Part shown: piece after piece, positions 1 through 14,883 of the stretch
Layout of the letters: the number at the start of each line of letters is the position of its first letter
Numbering within the stretch: the stretch's first letter is position 1
DNA from: Portunus trituberculatus
Lineage: Eukaryota; Arthropoda; Malacostraca; Decapoda; Portunidae
Direction of reading: 5' to 3'
Assembly: GCF_017591435.1 (NCBI RefSeq)
Contig: NC_059294.1
Location: 6,200,001-6,264,000, forward strand
Length of the DNA: 64,000 nt
The notes under the pieces: generated by a model
Database searches by the model: none
Told to the model about the DNA's origin: nothing
The model's input: the letters and a program-made list of their open reading frames with translations, nothing else
Program-made: the position numbers and the translations under genes

Positions 1-2031
<2,031 letters not shown>

Positions 2032-2079
2032 CAACTAAGACAAATAAGTAAAATGTCTTTCTCTCTTTTCCTCCGCCAG

Positions 2080-2198
2080 TCTGAAGTTGATGTGATGCAT
2101 TCCAGCGCCATCACTTCACTCACTGCAGCTGATGACGCAATTTTTGGCTGGAATAACTTCATTTCAGGCTTGTCAAAAAGACTCCTTCCCTTCCAATG
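2080..2198 (+). CDS. Candidate internal exon, penultimate exon of an unrecognised gene
   Basis: An internal exon is suggested by a strong acceptor (a pyrimidine run ending CCTCCGCCAG at 2079) and a donor reading ATG|GTCAGT at 2199. The frame is open throughout and contains SEVDVMHSSAITSL, then AADDAIFGWNNF and ISGLSKRLLPFQ. It ends two bases into a codon (TG), and the next candidate exon at 2569 starts with one base (G) before a GAG codon, so splicing would restore a Trp codon and keep the frame. The opposite strand is also open here but has no matching splice sites. The donor is weak (GTCAGT, not GTAAGT). A (GA)n tract at 1895-2027 lies just upstream, as is usual for introns here. I do not recognise the protein; upstream exons are not evident in this window. 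Confidence 0.45.
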
Positions 2199-2568
2199 GT
2201 CAGTCTCCCTCCTCACTCCCTCACACCCATCTTTGCGGGGCCGGTACACATTTAATATAATGCGGTTGCCCTACTGACATATATATTTTCATATCTCTTC
2301 TTTTTTCTCTGCAGCTTGTTGCTTCTATTTAATTATTTAAATCGTATTCGTTTGTTATTTGAATATTCAATTGTTTATAAGCTTTATGGCATTTTTTTTC
2401 CTTTGTAACGTTATATCACGTTTATTCTCTTATTCTGCATTTTCTCCAGTGTGTGCTGTGTATCACTTTATATCGTATTTTGTTAAGGATGTTACGGCTA
2501 AAATATTTCAAGAGTTAGATATTCCAGAAAGTCAGATTTGAAATGACACATGTTTCTGCTTTGTGCAG

Positions 2569-2719
2569 GGAGCCGCAGGGCAGAAAGGTCCTGAGCCGCA
2601 TGCGTTGGCACGAAGAGGCTGAGTTATTCCTGCTTACAAGAAAGTATGAACCTCCCTTGGAGTTCCATGCCAGGCTCTACAACGGGATGCAATACCCTAA
2701 TGGAATAGCATACCAATGA
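2569..2719 (+). CDS. Candidate terminal exon, C-terminus of an unrecognised protein
   Basis: After an acceptor (TTTCTGCTTTGTGCAG, ending 2568) the frame reads E-P-Q-G-R-K-V-L-S-R-M-R-W-H and continues through EEAELFLLTRKYEPP and LEFHARLYNGMQYPNG to a TGA at 2717-2719, about 50 residues. The residue mix, with Trp, Tyr, His and balanced charge and no low complexity, is unlike the repeat-driven frames around it. Read alone from the ATG at 2543 it would be a 58-residue frame, but the acceptor and the phase match with 2080-2198 favour a spliced terminal exon. No canonical AATAAA follows within about 150 bp. I do not recognise the family. What is seen is the frame and splice signals; that it is a gene is inference. 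Confidence 0.5.
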
Positions 2720-3148
2720 TGACATGTGCATTAATGTTATTACCATTTAATTAATTTTGACCTATGACTACATATTCCTGTTATAAGATTTGCAAAAGTA
2801 AAAGTATAAAGAAGTTTGGTGCGAGACTCAAACAATTGTATTATCTGCCAGAGTAAAGGAATCGAGGAGAGTAAGACGCAGTGGAGCGGCCACGCCATCC
2901 TGAAGGAATCCTTGCCTTCCTTTGTCGTTCACGGTGCAGCATCTCCAGCCGCTCTTTGCCGTGTTCCACTTCTAGTGCGGTGAAAAGATGTCAGGAAATG
3001 TTGCGGCCTTGCTGCCGCTACACATTCAACACTTTGACAACCACACTCGCAATCGTTCACACCGAAATAACTACAGTTCCGCCATCGTCTGCCTCAGTGC
3101 AACCTGCCGCTCTCTACAAGAACCCGTGGTACTTCATCCCAGCTAGGT

Positions 3149-3225
3149 TCACCACCACCACCACCACCACTAGCACCATCACCGCCACCACCACTAGCAC
3201 CACCACCACCTACTTGCACTTCAAG
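3149..3225. repeat. Imperfect (ACC)n
   Basis: ACC triplets interrupted by AGC and ATC; they account for the Thr-rich frame at 2881-3255. Confidence 0.85.
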
Positions 3226-3490
3226 CCAGTGTTTCATGCGCCATCGCCTCTCTAATTCCACCTACGGGATCATACTTGTTATTTACTTAATTAGGAGGTG
3301 CTAATAAAGGTTGGGCACATAAGCCTCTCAGTGTTCTCATTACCAGCAAGGTTATTAACACAGGAGCAAGGAACCCACGGCATAATGGTTTTCGCTGAAG
3401 AAAGCGAGGCTTAGAATATAGCAGCTCAGGAATTGAGGGTTTCTCGAGGCACTTCTGTGCATGAGAATGGCCTGGGAAAGCTGCCGAGAT

Positions 3491-3543
3491 CCGCCCCGCC
3501 CAGCCCCGCCCAGCCCAGCCCAGCCCAGCCCAGACCCGCCCCA
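3491..3543 (-). repeat. GGGCT minisatellite with G-quadruplex potential
   Basis: The plus strand is built of CCCAG and CCCCGCC units. The minus strand has at least seven runs of three or more G separated by 1-3 bases, which satisfies the usual quadruplex pattern. Confidence 0.8.
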
Positions 3544-4294
3544 CCAAGCCCATGTGCCGACCTGCCGCCGGGGTTCGCTAATAAAGCGCCATTCTCTCCT
3601 AATGATGTGTTGGAAGAAAACGCAAATAGTCAAGAGCTGCGTTATATGCACCGCCAGGGTCCCGCGATGAGGCGCATTGCTGCATCAAATTGGGGAAGGA
3701 ATGTGTGTCACTGAACCAATTTGGCGAGCGATTGTTTCATAAAATGTAAGTTTCTCTCTCTCTCTCTCTGACTTTTTTTTCCTGGTCACTTAATCAGTAT
3801 ATCAGCAAGCCCATGGAAACTGGTCAGTGGCCGCGGTACAAGTGACGACTGACAGATGGTTCCTGACTAGCAAGGCAGAGGATTGTTAAAATGTAGGGAC
3901 TGAAGGAACTTAACTTTGAAAAACATTTACACTTCATTCTTTTCCATTCCTCTGTTCATCTACTTGTCACCAAACCCACAAGTCAGTTCGCCCAACCATT
4001 CATTCCATTTTCTATCTCTATCTTATCGTCTCTCGGAGTTTCATCACAATCACTCATCTGTCCTCCTAACCATTCCTCCATATCTCTACTATCTGCTGAA
4101 AGACGTCTGGACAACTACCATTCCTTCCCATCTCTCTCTCTCTCTCTCTCTCTCTCTTTTCTCGATAGTCATTCATCTGTCTTTATATGTCCGTTTAAAG
4201 GGCTCCGGTATGCTTTCTGTTTCCTCCCTCTCTCTCCTCCTACGTTCCATTTTCCCTCAGCTGAAGGAAATATTTGATACTCGAACAGATTGGT

Positions 4295-4446
<152 letters not shown>

Positions 4447-4593
4447 ACGTTTGAGAGATCAGTGAATTTGCATTTCGCACAACGTTCAACAAGTAAAAAG
4501 TAAACGGATTTTTTTTTTTTTTTACATATGATGAAGCATTTACAAATTACTGAAAGATTATAAATTTGACCTTTTCAACTATCTAGACAATGA

Positions 4594-4637
4594 CATGACA
4601 GACAGACAGATAAACAGAGAGATAGACAGACAGACAA

Positions 4638-4685
<48 letters not shown>
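4594..4685. repeat. (GACA)n then (CA)n
   Basis: Imperfect GACA/GATA repeats to about 4638 grade into a pure (CA)n of 45 bp. Confidence 0.95.
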
Positions 4686-4688
<3 letters not shown>

Positions 4689-5900
4689 AATGACTAGATT
4701 GATATGGTGTTATTAGTAGTGCAGGCTTCAGATGGACGCACAGTACAGCATAGGAGTAAAAGTGTGACATACAGCCTTTTTCTCACTCTATCCTCTCCGG
4801 AATACCTCTTGTTGATTCTCCTGGAACTTAAGTTTAGAGAAGAAGTTTGACAATTTTTTTTCTTCTTTTTACTTCACTGCTCGTAAATAATATTAGTGAC
4901 GGAGTTAAATTGAGTTAAGTGACGGAGTCGAAGCTGAGTGCGCGTCCGAAGTTCAAGAGAGGGTTGCGGTGTTTGGGATGCGCTCAGTGTCATCACGCGT
5001 CATGCCCACCGAGGGATCGTCACTAAGGGGAACAAGAACGTGCTATTCCTCTCAGTGGTGATTGGTACGAGGTAGATGTATATGTGTATGTTATATTGTT
5101 GTCTTAATTCAACACATGATCACTTTTAATTTCGCCTCTCAAAAGTTCAGCCAAAACAAAAGAAGAAATGGCTGAGAATATGCTTCGTTTTGAGAGAAAA
5201 TTTTCAGCAACCTATTTTTCCTTCGTTGGAATTTGTGATAGGCTTGTTTTTGTCGCAGCGGGAAATTCTGCGGTGGAATTTGGTCTTCTCTCGCTTCTCC
5301 GACCTTCCTAAAATTGCGAAACAAATCGTTAACCTTCGCCCAGGATCCGCCTCCTAACTTCTCCTTTACTGAAATATATTTAAGCTCCGTCTCCTTACTC
5401 TTCCTCAGCGTCTCCCTCGCCAAGATCTTCGCAAAAGCTTTCTCTACCGTGCACCTTATGAAGACCATTACTTTCGTTGCCGCCAAGACTTCTGGTAAAC
5501 CTCGCCTTCCCGTTCTCTGCCTTGCTTTCTCGTACTCCTTTGCATCACAACTTAATCGTCACAGTCATTATCTTTTAAGTTTTCAGTATCGCACTCACTA
5601 AAATTATCATCACCATCATCATCGTTATGTTTACCTCTCTTCTATATTCTAAAGCAATAGTTGTTTAACACGCGTTGCTTTCAGTTACTTATTGTCAATT
5701 TGTCTTATTATAATGGCATCACTTTCCGTTGAATAAGAAAAAAATTGAAAGATGTGCGATTTTTTCTTATTTTCTGTCAGTAGGTTTATAGTTTTTGTTA
5801 GTTGATTATTTCTTACATCAACCACTGTCACACCCTGACTCTTCTTAGTACGACACCCAACGATAGCAGAATATTAAGTTTTCGATAGCAGAAAATTTAG
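4686..5900. other. No recognisable gene
   Basis: Single-copy-looking sequence. A 115-codon minus frame (5139-5486) starts only at TTG and shows no splice support. Confidence 0.5.
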
Positions 5901-6038
5901 TTTATTTGGTAAGACGACGAAAGTACTGATAAACAAAACACGACTATTACTAAAAAGAGAAAGTGATACACGTACTGTTAACTGCAGAACAACACCTGAG
6001 AAGCAAAGTTAGCATCCAAAACAACTTTGTAACTCAAA

Positions 6039-6148
6039 CTAAGTGGCTCGCAGGTAAAATAAGTTGTATCCTGTGACACTTAACACACCTGCCATGACAG
6101 CCACCCCAGCCACCCAAGGAAGGACAGCTTGGGTCGGGTAGGGGTCAA
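6039..6148 (-). CDS. Candidate terminal exon encoding a C-terminal membrane segment
   Basis: On the minus strand a long pyrimidine tract ends CTCTCCTTAG at 6149, and the following frame reads DPYPTQAVLPWVAG, VAVMAGVLSVTG and YNLFYLRAT to a TAG at 6041-6039. About 20 consecutive residues are hydrophobic and would span a membrane, leaving a tail of only a few residues. An AATAAA on the same strand at 5906-5901 lies about 130 nt beyond the stop and would serve as poly(A) signal for a short 3' UTR. The exon starts two bases into a codon. Upstream exons (higher coordinates) were not identified; the (GT)n tract 6273-6376 lies there. The family is not recognised. An alternative is chance, since the exon is only 110 bp. 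Confidence 0.4.
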
Positions 6149-6271
6149 CTAAGGAGAGGAAGAAGGAAGAGATGGAGGTGGTGACAGGTAATCGATTAGT
6201 GAGGGAGAGGTACGAGGTCACCTGGGGGACTGGTGATGGATAGCGTCTCACCTGGGCGATGGCCGTGACGT

Positions 6272-6377
<106 letters not shown>

Positions 6378-6657
6378 AATGCTTGGGTGGTGTCTTGGTT
6401 AATCACGCGAAGATAAAGTGAAACTACTGAAACTAGCAAGCTTTGAAGTGAGTAATTATCTGCTCCAGTAACAAAGCCCTGCACTACTCCATCTTCTCCT
6501 CCTCCTCCTCTTCATATTCATCATCAGCTTCATCATCTCTACGTCTTCCGCTTCCTCCTCTCATTTGTCCATTTCCTGCCCCAATAGAACACGAGATGTA
6601 GAATTCATTAAAACAAGAGTCGAGAGATCTGTTATTCATTTTCAACTCCCATCGTCC

Positions 6658-6661
<4 letters not shown>

Positions 6662-6723
<62 letters not shown>
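6662..6723. repeat. (CA)n microsatellite
   Basis: 62 bp, uninterrupted. Confidence 0.97.
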
Positions 6724-6725
<2 letters not shown>

Positions 6726-9208
6726 CAGAATCAAGAATTTCTGGTACCATGTCGCCAAAAGGAAAAAAAAGTCACGTTGATTCAGCTCCAACTTTTCTGA
6801 CTGTCAAAATGTGAATGTAAAGCGATGTGTGTTGAAACATTTTAATATTTGCTTGACACTTGCTACTCTACTAACCTTTATGTGTATTATATTGTGACGG
6901 CTTACCAATCCATCAGACGTCTTTGTCTTGATGCTATTGAGAATTATGAGCGTGGACAGAAATGCTCCATGCTGTTGCACGACAGTGAGATTTGATTTCT
7001 TTGAGCAATGTGGCGGACGAGTTGAAACGGAGGACATGAGTGTGGCGAGTCACTTCACTGGCTGTTGCTTGACATGACTTTAGGCTTATTGGTGGAGGAT
7101 TGTGGGGAAAGGAATATTGTTTGAGGTTGAAAAATACATCGAAAGGTCTTATTTTTATCTCTAACCACGGATTCATGCATTATATTAGCGTTACGAGAAT
7201 ATTATACAAGTTTATGAATGGGAGGATCAGTGGAAATAGGTTTTTATGCAACATGTACACCTGATGACTTCTTGCAGTTTCTCTGTGTTCTTCGCTTGAG
7301 TGAGTGTGACGCAATTAATTTTTACCACGAAACTTTCCTCGAAATCCACCGAGGCCACCTTTTCACTTCATAGGTCTTCGTGAAAGAACTCTATTAAGGC
7401 ACGAAAGAAAAGCCATCGACTGAAGGAAGAGAGGCATCAGTCACTCAGGTAATGATCTTATCCATCTTAAGGTAGTCACAGAGAAGTTTATGTGGCGTGA
7501 CAAATCTGGTGTCAGTGAGGCGCCTCTGTGTCGCTTTCCTGCCATTTTCGGACCCTCTCTGCCAGCACGGTCCGCCACTCCCAGGCTACCCCGCCCAGCC
7601 CCTCCAAACCCTGCCGAGCTACGACACGTTCAAACCTTTCTTTCTTCCCTCGCTTCTGCTTTTGGGTGGAAGTACTCTTGCGTGATGACTTTATTTTCTT
7701 CCTGGTAGTGATAAATTGGTGTTTTTCATGGGGCAGGAGAGTACAGCAAATATCTAAGCCATTACTACTGCTTCTGTTCCCATTACAACTACTATGTTAA
7801 TGAGAGTATACAGGAAAGTATGCGTAACATTTGAGAAACTTTTCTCTATTCTTCTATTGCCATTAATTCTCATACTTCTTTCCCTTCTTCTATTCACAAA
7901 GGCGACTCACCAACTTTAATCTCACCGTCCTTCTCGGAGCCTCGGAATCTCATCTCTGCCAACGCGGTTCCTTTCAGTAGACTCCTCCGGCTTCTATCTT
8001 TCGTCCTTCCTTCTCCCACCGTTTGGTAGATCACTTCAAGGCCTCGTGTGTGTAACAGGAATACCGTTTAAAATTCTTGAATCATCTTCCATAGTAGCTG
8101 ATGGGAGAAGAGAATCTTGGTGAGTTACTTTGATCAATTCTTAAAAGAGATTCACATAAAAATTAGAAAGGCAATAAGGCTTAGTCAGTTATACTGTTCC
8201 TCCTTCACTCAGTCTGGAAAAAGTCACTGAACAGTCATTGAATAAAAAAAATAGGGTACAATTTTCTACGAGAAACGTTTTATTTTTATTTAAAAGGAAC
8301 ACTGTTCTATAAGATAACGGAAAGTAACATTAAAAATGAAATTCACTGAAGATTTAAGTGTACATAAAGAGTAGAGTAAAAGAAAGAATCATTCAAAATT
8401 TGAGAAGCGTCTTGCTTAATAAAAGGAGTCTGGATCTGGTAGTCTGGTATAGAGCAGGAAGAAAACTCTTACGCATTTCCTGAAAAAAGAAGAATCAAAG
8501 ACCCAATTTTTCCATGTTTTGGGAATGGCGGGGCTCTGGTTTAGCTGGAAGTCGTCTTGTCATCTCCCTTCCCAGTTGACTGTTCGAAAAGTGTCCTCTA
8601 CATTTTTTCTCCCGCCCATTAGCCTGAGATGTAGGATCATGACTCACAAGAAACCACCGCCGTTCCCAAGTCCCTCCATCACTATATTCCTCAGAGTGAC
8701 GGCGGGAGGCTCGGGGACCCCTGCACGCCTCCCGCCCTGTGAAGGATGACCCAAAAGGCTATTGAGTCCGACCACCCACCAGAAAAATTACTCCTTAATA
8801 TCGACTTCCCCGTCCTCCTGCTGTTCGTTCTCGTCCAGAAACGGAACATGATTATACGATTCTTTTTCGTTACATATTTTGACTGACAGTTAAGCAAGTT
8901 TTACCGCGCCGAGCCGCCAAGCAGGTGTTGCTCCGGTAATAAACTCATGGAAAAACTGTGGCTGCGGCATTGCGGGTTGTTGAGGCAGGTGAGCTACCCT
9001 TCAGCTGGCCAGGACGGCGATCGGCACCCCGCTACACTGCGTCACATCCATCACGCCGGCCACTCGAGACGTCAGAAATATTACTCGCCGCCAAGGAAAC
9101 TCAAACACTGGCGCGGAGGTGAAGGGAACGGAAAAAACAGGAGCTGCAAGGCACGGTGACTCCTTTGGGATTCCTACATGACGCCCACTCTCAGCACTAG
9201 AGACACGG
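6724..9208. other. No recognisable gene
   Basis: Single-copy-looking. Good donors occur at 7449 (CAG|GTAATG) and 8990 (CAG|GTGAGC), but the sequence before them is either closed by stops or only about 14 codons long. Confidence 0.5.
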
Positions 9209-9300
9209 TGGAGGAGGAGGAGGAGGAGGAGGAGGAGGAGGAGGAGGAGGAGAAAAAAAATGATGATGATGATGATGAAAAAAAGAAAAAAAAACAAGGA
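9209..9300. repeat. (GGA)n, (GAT)n and A-rich compound repeat
   Basis: (GGA)n to 9252, (GAT)n about 9261-9279, then AAAAAGAAAAA-type sequence. Confidence 0.95.
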
Positions 9301-10246
9301 AAAAAAAATTAAATGGACAGTTAGAGGAGGGTAGGCAGCACACTAATGCAAGGACCAATACAACACCACTCATGCCTTTCATCACATACTAATCACATTC
9401 CCTAGAGGGGCCACAAGAGTAAAGTGTGAATCTAGACACAGTAGCCTAATTGAAATATACATTCATTGTTCACGCGAGCCGAGAAATGAGGCAGGTTTGG
9501 CGCACCACCTACCTCGGGACATGAAAATAAATGGATGACATGGAAATATATGCATGGTAATTAAATATGCGATGCGCGGTACGTCCCTGAATTAAGTCTT
9601 GTCATAATTTGCTGTAGCGGTCACTTTCGTTGTGGCTTCCTATAAATATCACACAGCCCCGCCACGTCCAGCCTCACCCTTACTCATCCAAGACCTTTTC
9701 ATGCCTTCTCCCTTCTCGTGAAACCCAGCTAATTTCCACCTCCTGGCATTCCTCCCACGCACCTTCAGGAAACAGTAAGGGAAAAAATACCCGCTCGAAA
9801 AGCCAGCCGCTGAGGACTAGTGACATCTTGGTGCATCTCGCCGGGCAGTGATCACTCTGGTGTGTCAATACGGAGTGTCAGCAGATGGAGGGCCAAGAGT
9901 ATTCGCTCTGCTTCATATCCCCATTCTGTCCTCTGCCCGGGAAAGAGAAAAGTGGATTGCTGGACCGCCTCTCTTTTTTCCTTTTCTTCACCTTCTTGCT
10001 TCCGTCTTTCTTTTCTTCCCTCCCATACCATCGTTTCTTTGCCTTTTCCGCCATTCCTCTTTCTCATTTCCACTGGCCCAGGTCTATTGCCACAGTGCGC
10101 ACTGAAGGTGAACAAATGGAATTTGATATGAAATGAAAACGTTATGAGAAGAACAATAGCTGTACCTGTACCAAAACAAAAGTGTGTATTGAAACGTGAT
10201 GAAAATGCTGCAAGGGATCTTTTTAGCCGGTGCGTGTGCGCCTGCG

Positions 10247-10293
<47 letters not shown>

Positions 10294-12382
10294 GGCTTTA
10301 TGGGTAACAAAAATCTCGATATAGAAAAATAAACCTTGAAAATATGGGTGCCTACTTTTACAACATTCAGAAAAGTCCTGTAAAAAAAGAGACATAGAAT
10401 GGCCAACAGCAAAAACTGGAAAGAACTCTTGTTTTTTAAAATACTGTATGCTGTGGAACAACATATTTTTTTTTTTACACGCTAAAGCCAGACTGGAAGC
10501 GGGAGGGCGCAGCTCAAGCATTCCTGAATACAAAGTTCCAGATTCCATGTGGACACGCTGGAATTTGTTATGGGGGACTCCTGGTGTGCTGAGGTGCCTC
10601 CAGGACAGGTCACGGGGACGCCCTTGCAGTTCAGGTGTTGTTTTGCTCAATAAAGGAGTGACGGGGCTCCTATATTGAGCTGTGTCACTTTATGGCTTCA
10701 AGTTATATCACAGTATGACATTTTTATTGGCGTAAAGAGACAGCATTCCAAAACAAAGGACGAAAGAAAACTATAGTTCTTCCTGTAAAAACTGTCTTTC
10801 ACCAATAGCGGAAGGAGTGAATGGGTCTGGCCACTCCCACCACCTGCTGGAGCTAACAAGGGCGCGAGGTGTGATTACCTACATCGTTCACATTCATTCC
10901 GATGTTTGTGTTGGGAATTATTCAAGCACACGCAAATCCGGGACGTGCAGAGAAATATTATTCGCCAACAAGAGCAGACAACCAATTAGCAGTGCCTGGC
11001 GCTGGCCGGGCGGTAACTCACAGTCAAGGGAATGCTGGAAGGCCAGCAGGGATGAAGGAGGAAGCCCAGAGTAGAGAAAGAAATAAATTGAGAAGGGAAG
11101 ACAAACGGGCCACGAGTAGCAATGAGAGGGAGACGAGGAGACAGAATGAGAAGGAACTGAAGAGGGAGAAGGGATTAGGAAGGGGAGGAAGATGAATTGG
11201 TGGGTTTAGGTCAGTGGCGATGGCGTCCAGAGGAATGAACCCTGTGCCCCGCCGCTCACCGCCGGGATGCATCCTCTCCACCAGCGTCATCCTCAGGGAG
11301 CGGCGTGCTCAGTGGTGCTGTGAGCAGAATCCTCCGGTTGCCTCTAGCCAAAACGTAGGAGGATTTAACGCCGAATTGCAGCAGCTTTTTATGGCCTTAC
11401 AAACTGAAGTAGAATTTATGGATGCACCTGAATCTGAATTAAGCGTAATAAATGACGGTGATACTTTTCGTGGAGGAAAATGTTCACCTCCCGGGCCGGA
11501 CACACCAAGATAAATACCCACCCGATGAAATCTGTAATTAGAATATTTAACAGAAAATTGCGGAACCTCGAACGTAGAGTTTGAGTCGCTTTTCATTACA
11601 CCTCCCGGAACTCTGACGCGTCCACTGTCTTGTTAATGCAATTTTCCAGTCTTGTCCTTCCCTCGCTACATCACTGTCTTGCTACACTTCACTGTCTCTC
11701 TGTACAGGTTGTCCTTGTCAATCAGCAATCACTGCTCCAGCCTGACCTTCATTCTCTCTATCTTTCGATTCCTTTTCTATTCTTTTCAGTGTCATATGAT
11801 CACGTTTTTTGCACTAAAGTAGATGAGTTGCCAAATTCATCAGCATCTATTATCTTTATATAACAACCTGCACCTTCCTTCCTCATCCATCCCTCCTTGC
11901 CACTAGTCATTTCTTCTTACTCAGGCTTACATCCTCCTCAACTTCTATCGTGTATCCATCCCATACTTTCTAAGAACACTCCTCTCCCTATTCCTATCCC
12001 TCGTCTTCCTCCTCTCCTGCATAGCATATCACGTTGTGTAGTCTTTTACACCTTCCCTTTATAACTTTTTTTTCTCTCCCTGTCTGTCTGAATCCCCACA
12101 CGTCACAGGAAGGAAATAGGTTAAATTAGTAATGGCAGTGTCCCTGGTGATAATAACTGCCCAGCACCCTCCGCCGCAGTAACTCATCTGCTCATGCCTT
12201 CTTAACACCCCGAGCCATTGTGTGTGTGCTCGAGGCTCATAAGAGACCGTCAGGGGGGCCGTAACGAGGGGCAAAACAAGGGGTGAAGGGAGAAAAATGG
12301 GCTGTTCCGCTGCGTTTAGGTAATGACTCAATTAGATATTTATTAGTATTGTCCTCTTGCTTCACTGGAGGTGCAGGCCGTC

Positions 12383-12385
<3 letters not shown>
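9301..12385. other. No recognisable gene
   Basis: Mixed composition with only the short (CA)n at 10248. Open frames around 9820-10130, 10448-10678 and 10817-11513 lack splice support and recognisable motifs. Confidence 0.45.
10248..10291. repeat. (CA)n microsatellite
   Basis: 44 bp, uninterrupted. Confidence 0.97.

Positions 12386-12459
<74 letters not shown>
12386..12459. repeat. (CT)n microsatellite
   Basis: 74 bp; a second (CT)n begins about 94 bp later. Confidence 0.97.
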
Positions 12460-12461
<2 letters not shown>

Positions 12462-12549
12462 TCGCCTTCCTTCCCCTTCCCGCGTCATATATTCCTTATT
12501 TCCCCACCGCAGCTTACGTCCCTAAGACAGAAAACTTTATACGTCCTCT

Positions 12550-12552
<3 letters not shown>

Positions 12553-12597
<45 letters not shown>
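12553..12597. repeat. (CT)n microsatellite
   Basis: 45 bp. Confidence 0.97.
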
Positions 12598-12604
<7 letters not shown>

Positions 12605-13021
12605 GCTTGTCTGTTTTAGATAACCTCACGGCAATATTTCATGAATGCATATATCATGATGACATTAAGGGTGTGCCGTGGTTGTGGCGGTAGGGGTGGT
12701 AAGCTTAGGGTATCCGCCACAGCTAGGCCTACACACAGCTTGGCTTCCCACATATTAATTCCCCTGACATCTGATGGACACTTACCTTAGCCGCTGTTTA
12801 CTATTCACGCAGCCTGGTGTCTCTTGCGGCACATAAGTAGTGGAGCTATTGCGAGGTGGTCACACTAACACATGCCGCACCACACACCTTTCGCTTGTTA
12901 ACACTGCTCCTGTCTCCCCTTTACGGCTCAGGGAAGTGTCAGGCGTGCAGGAGGGTGAAGAGCAGCTCACACGAGAGATCTGAGAGTCGTTACAGAAAAG
13001 ACCTTAGATGTTTTGTAAGAT

Positions 13022-13250
13022 GTGACTTTTTTTAATATATATTTATACCATGTGGGCTTTTCACGGGAATTTCTGGGCTAAAGAGGATACTTTTTGTGGT
13101 ACCTCCTATCTTAAAACCCACCCGCTAGGAAACCATTGCCCCGAGTGAGGAAGCCCAACCTACACTCGGACCGTGGACAGGATTCGAACACGTGCGCTTG
13201 GAGACTCATCTGACCCCAAAGCACGCATGGTTCCGCTGTACCACGGCGGC
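13022..13250 (-). mobile_element. tRNA-derived SINE, second family
   Basis: On the minus strand a tRNA-sized head (13246-13171) opens with CCGTGG and closes with CCACGG, which can pair as an acceptor stem. It holds a box A-like GTGGTACAGCGG and a box B-like GTTCGAATCC. Its middle is unlike a true tRNA: it folds as a long hairpin (GTGCTTTGG against CCAAGCGCAC). A tail of about 150 bp follows, ending in an A/T-rich segment near 13030. The body differs from the tRNA-Val SINE at 19449. Isotype of the parent tRNA cannot be assigned. Confidence 0.65.
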
Positions 13251-13519
13251 TTTCTGAATGTTTATCTAGTACTCTGTGTGTGTCGCTGTATATCCAAAGT
13301 AGCTTGTAGGTCAATGTATCAGAAATGAGTACTCTGATTAGACTCTCAATACAGTTTTCCTCAGTTACAGGATCGTTAATCAATTGTGAGGAAGGGTCAT
13401 CACATACATAAGCTTTGCATGTATGATAGATAATGTAAGCCAAGAAAACATTAGCTCTATCCGAAAGAAAAACTGTAAAACAGAGAAAAAAATAAATGAA
13501 AGGATAAGTACACGCGGAG

Positions 13520-13521
<2 letters not shown>

Positions 13522-13565
<44 letters not shown>
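13522..13565. repeat. (CA)n microsatellite
   Basis: 44 bp. Confidence 0.97.
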
Positions 13566-13567
<2 letters not shown>

Positions 13568-13888
13568 TAAGTGTCTGGGAAGTCTGCAGATCCCTTCCCT
13601 TCCCCTGCTCCCCCGCACCTGGCCACCTATACAAAGAGCCTTGCAACATACCATCGGAAACCAATACAAGCCTCCGAGCAGAACGCGGTGTGACTTGTTT
13701 TCTGTAAATACACCGGCGTATTATTGGTGAGTATTATCCACCAGAGGAACAGAATTATCGATCGGCATGCGCTCCATTCCAGGAAGGACGTGAGGAAAAA
13801 GAGACAAATAGTATTACTGCCTGAATGAATGTACGTGTCCGCCTCATGAATAACTCACCGGGAAGTTGTTGGAGGATGTGGTGCCTGG

Positions 13889-14044
<156 letters not shown>

Positions 14045-14244
14045 GTGTGATAGCGATACGATTGTATTAGGTAGAATACGTGAATAATTGAAGTGCTAAT
14101 ACAAGATATATACTGACATATCATAGAGGTAATTATCACTAAGAAGTTTTTGAATCAGATAGTTGGGAGGAGTTTCAGATAGGAGATACCCATAATACCT
14201 CCTTTAGCCCTTTACAGCCCATTGTATACGTGTTATGCTGAGTA

Positions 14245-14247
<3 letters not shown>

Positions 14248-14306
<59 letters not shown>
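14248..14306. repeat. (GA)n microsatellite
   Basis: 59 bp. Confidence 0.97.
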
Positions 14307-14309
<3 letters not shown>

Positions 14310-14635
14310 TGTGTTTGGACTACCGGTTTGCATTTCCCAGTAAGAGAGAATTTCATCCACACCTCGTTTTCTATATAATTTCTTTTTTTTAATTGTTTTT
14401 ATTCCCACTAAGTCAATACAGCGGCCGCATTTCCCAGATTTCTTCTTTACCTTCTTTTTCTTTCGTTCATGACTCAGTACATTTTCCTTGAAGAAACGAA
14501 GGAAGCGTGGTGGTCATTCTCACCTTCATCGTTCTTGTTCGACCAGCAAATATTCACACCTTTGCTTCACATTCCCACACTTCATTTATTTTCAATTTGG
14601 TGTGTGTACATTTTTCTAGGACATTCATTACTAGT

Positions 14636-14740
<105 letters not shown>

Positions 14741-14796
14741 TACAAAACTAAAAGGTATAAATACAAAATATAATTCAACTAATAAAAAATAAAACA

Positions 14797-14797
<1 letters not shown>

Positions 14798-14881
<84 letters not shown>
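14798..14881. repeat. (CA)n, right half of an inverted microsatellite pair
   Basis: 84 bp, complementary to 14640-14739. Confidence 0.97.

Positions 14882-14883
<2 letters not shown>

Noticed and set aside
2881..3255. 124-codon frame ending in Thr-rich sequence
   Set aside because: Starts at GTG and its second half is an ACC array; no recognisable domain.
12781..12880. Minus-strand exon before a perfect GTAAGT donor (about 12788)
   Set aside because: About 24 open codons (YVPQETPGCVNSKQR region) but no acceptor with a pyrimidine tract.
13171..13246. Functional tRNA gene
   Set aside because: Size and acceptor pairing fit, but the anticodon region does not fold properly and a SINE-like body and A/T tail follow.
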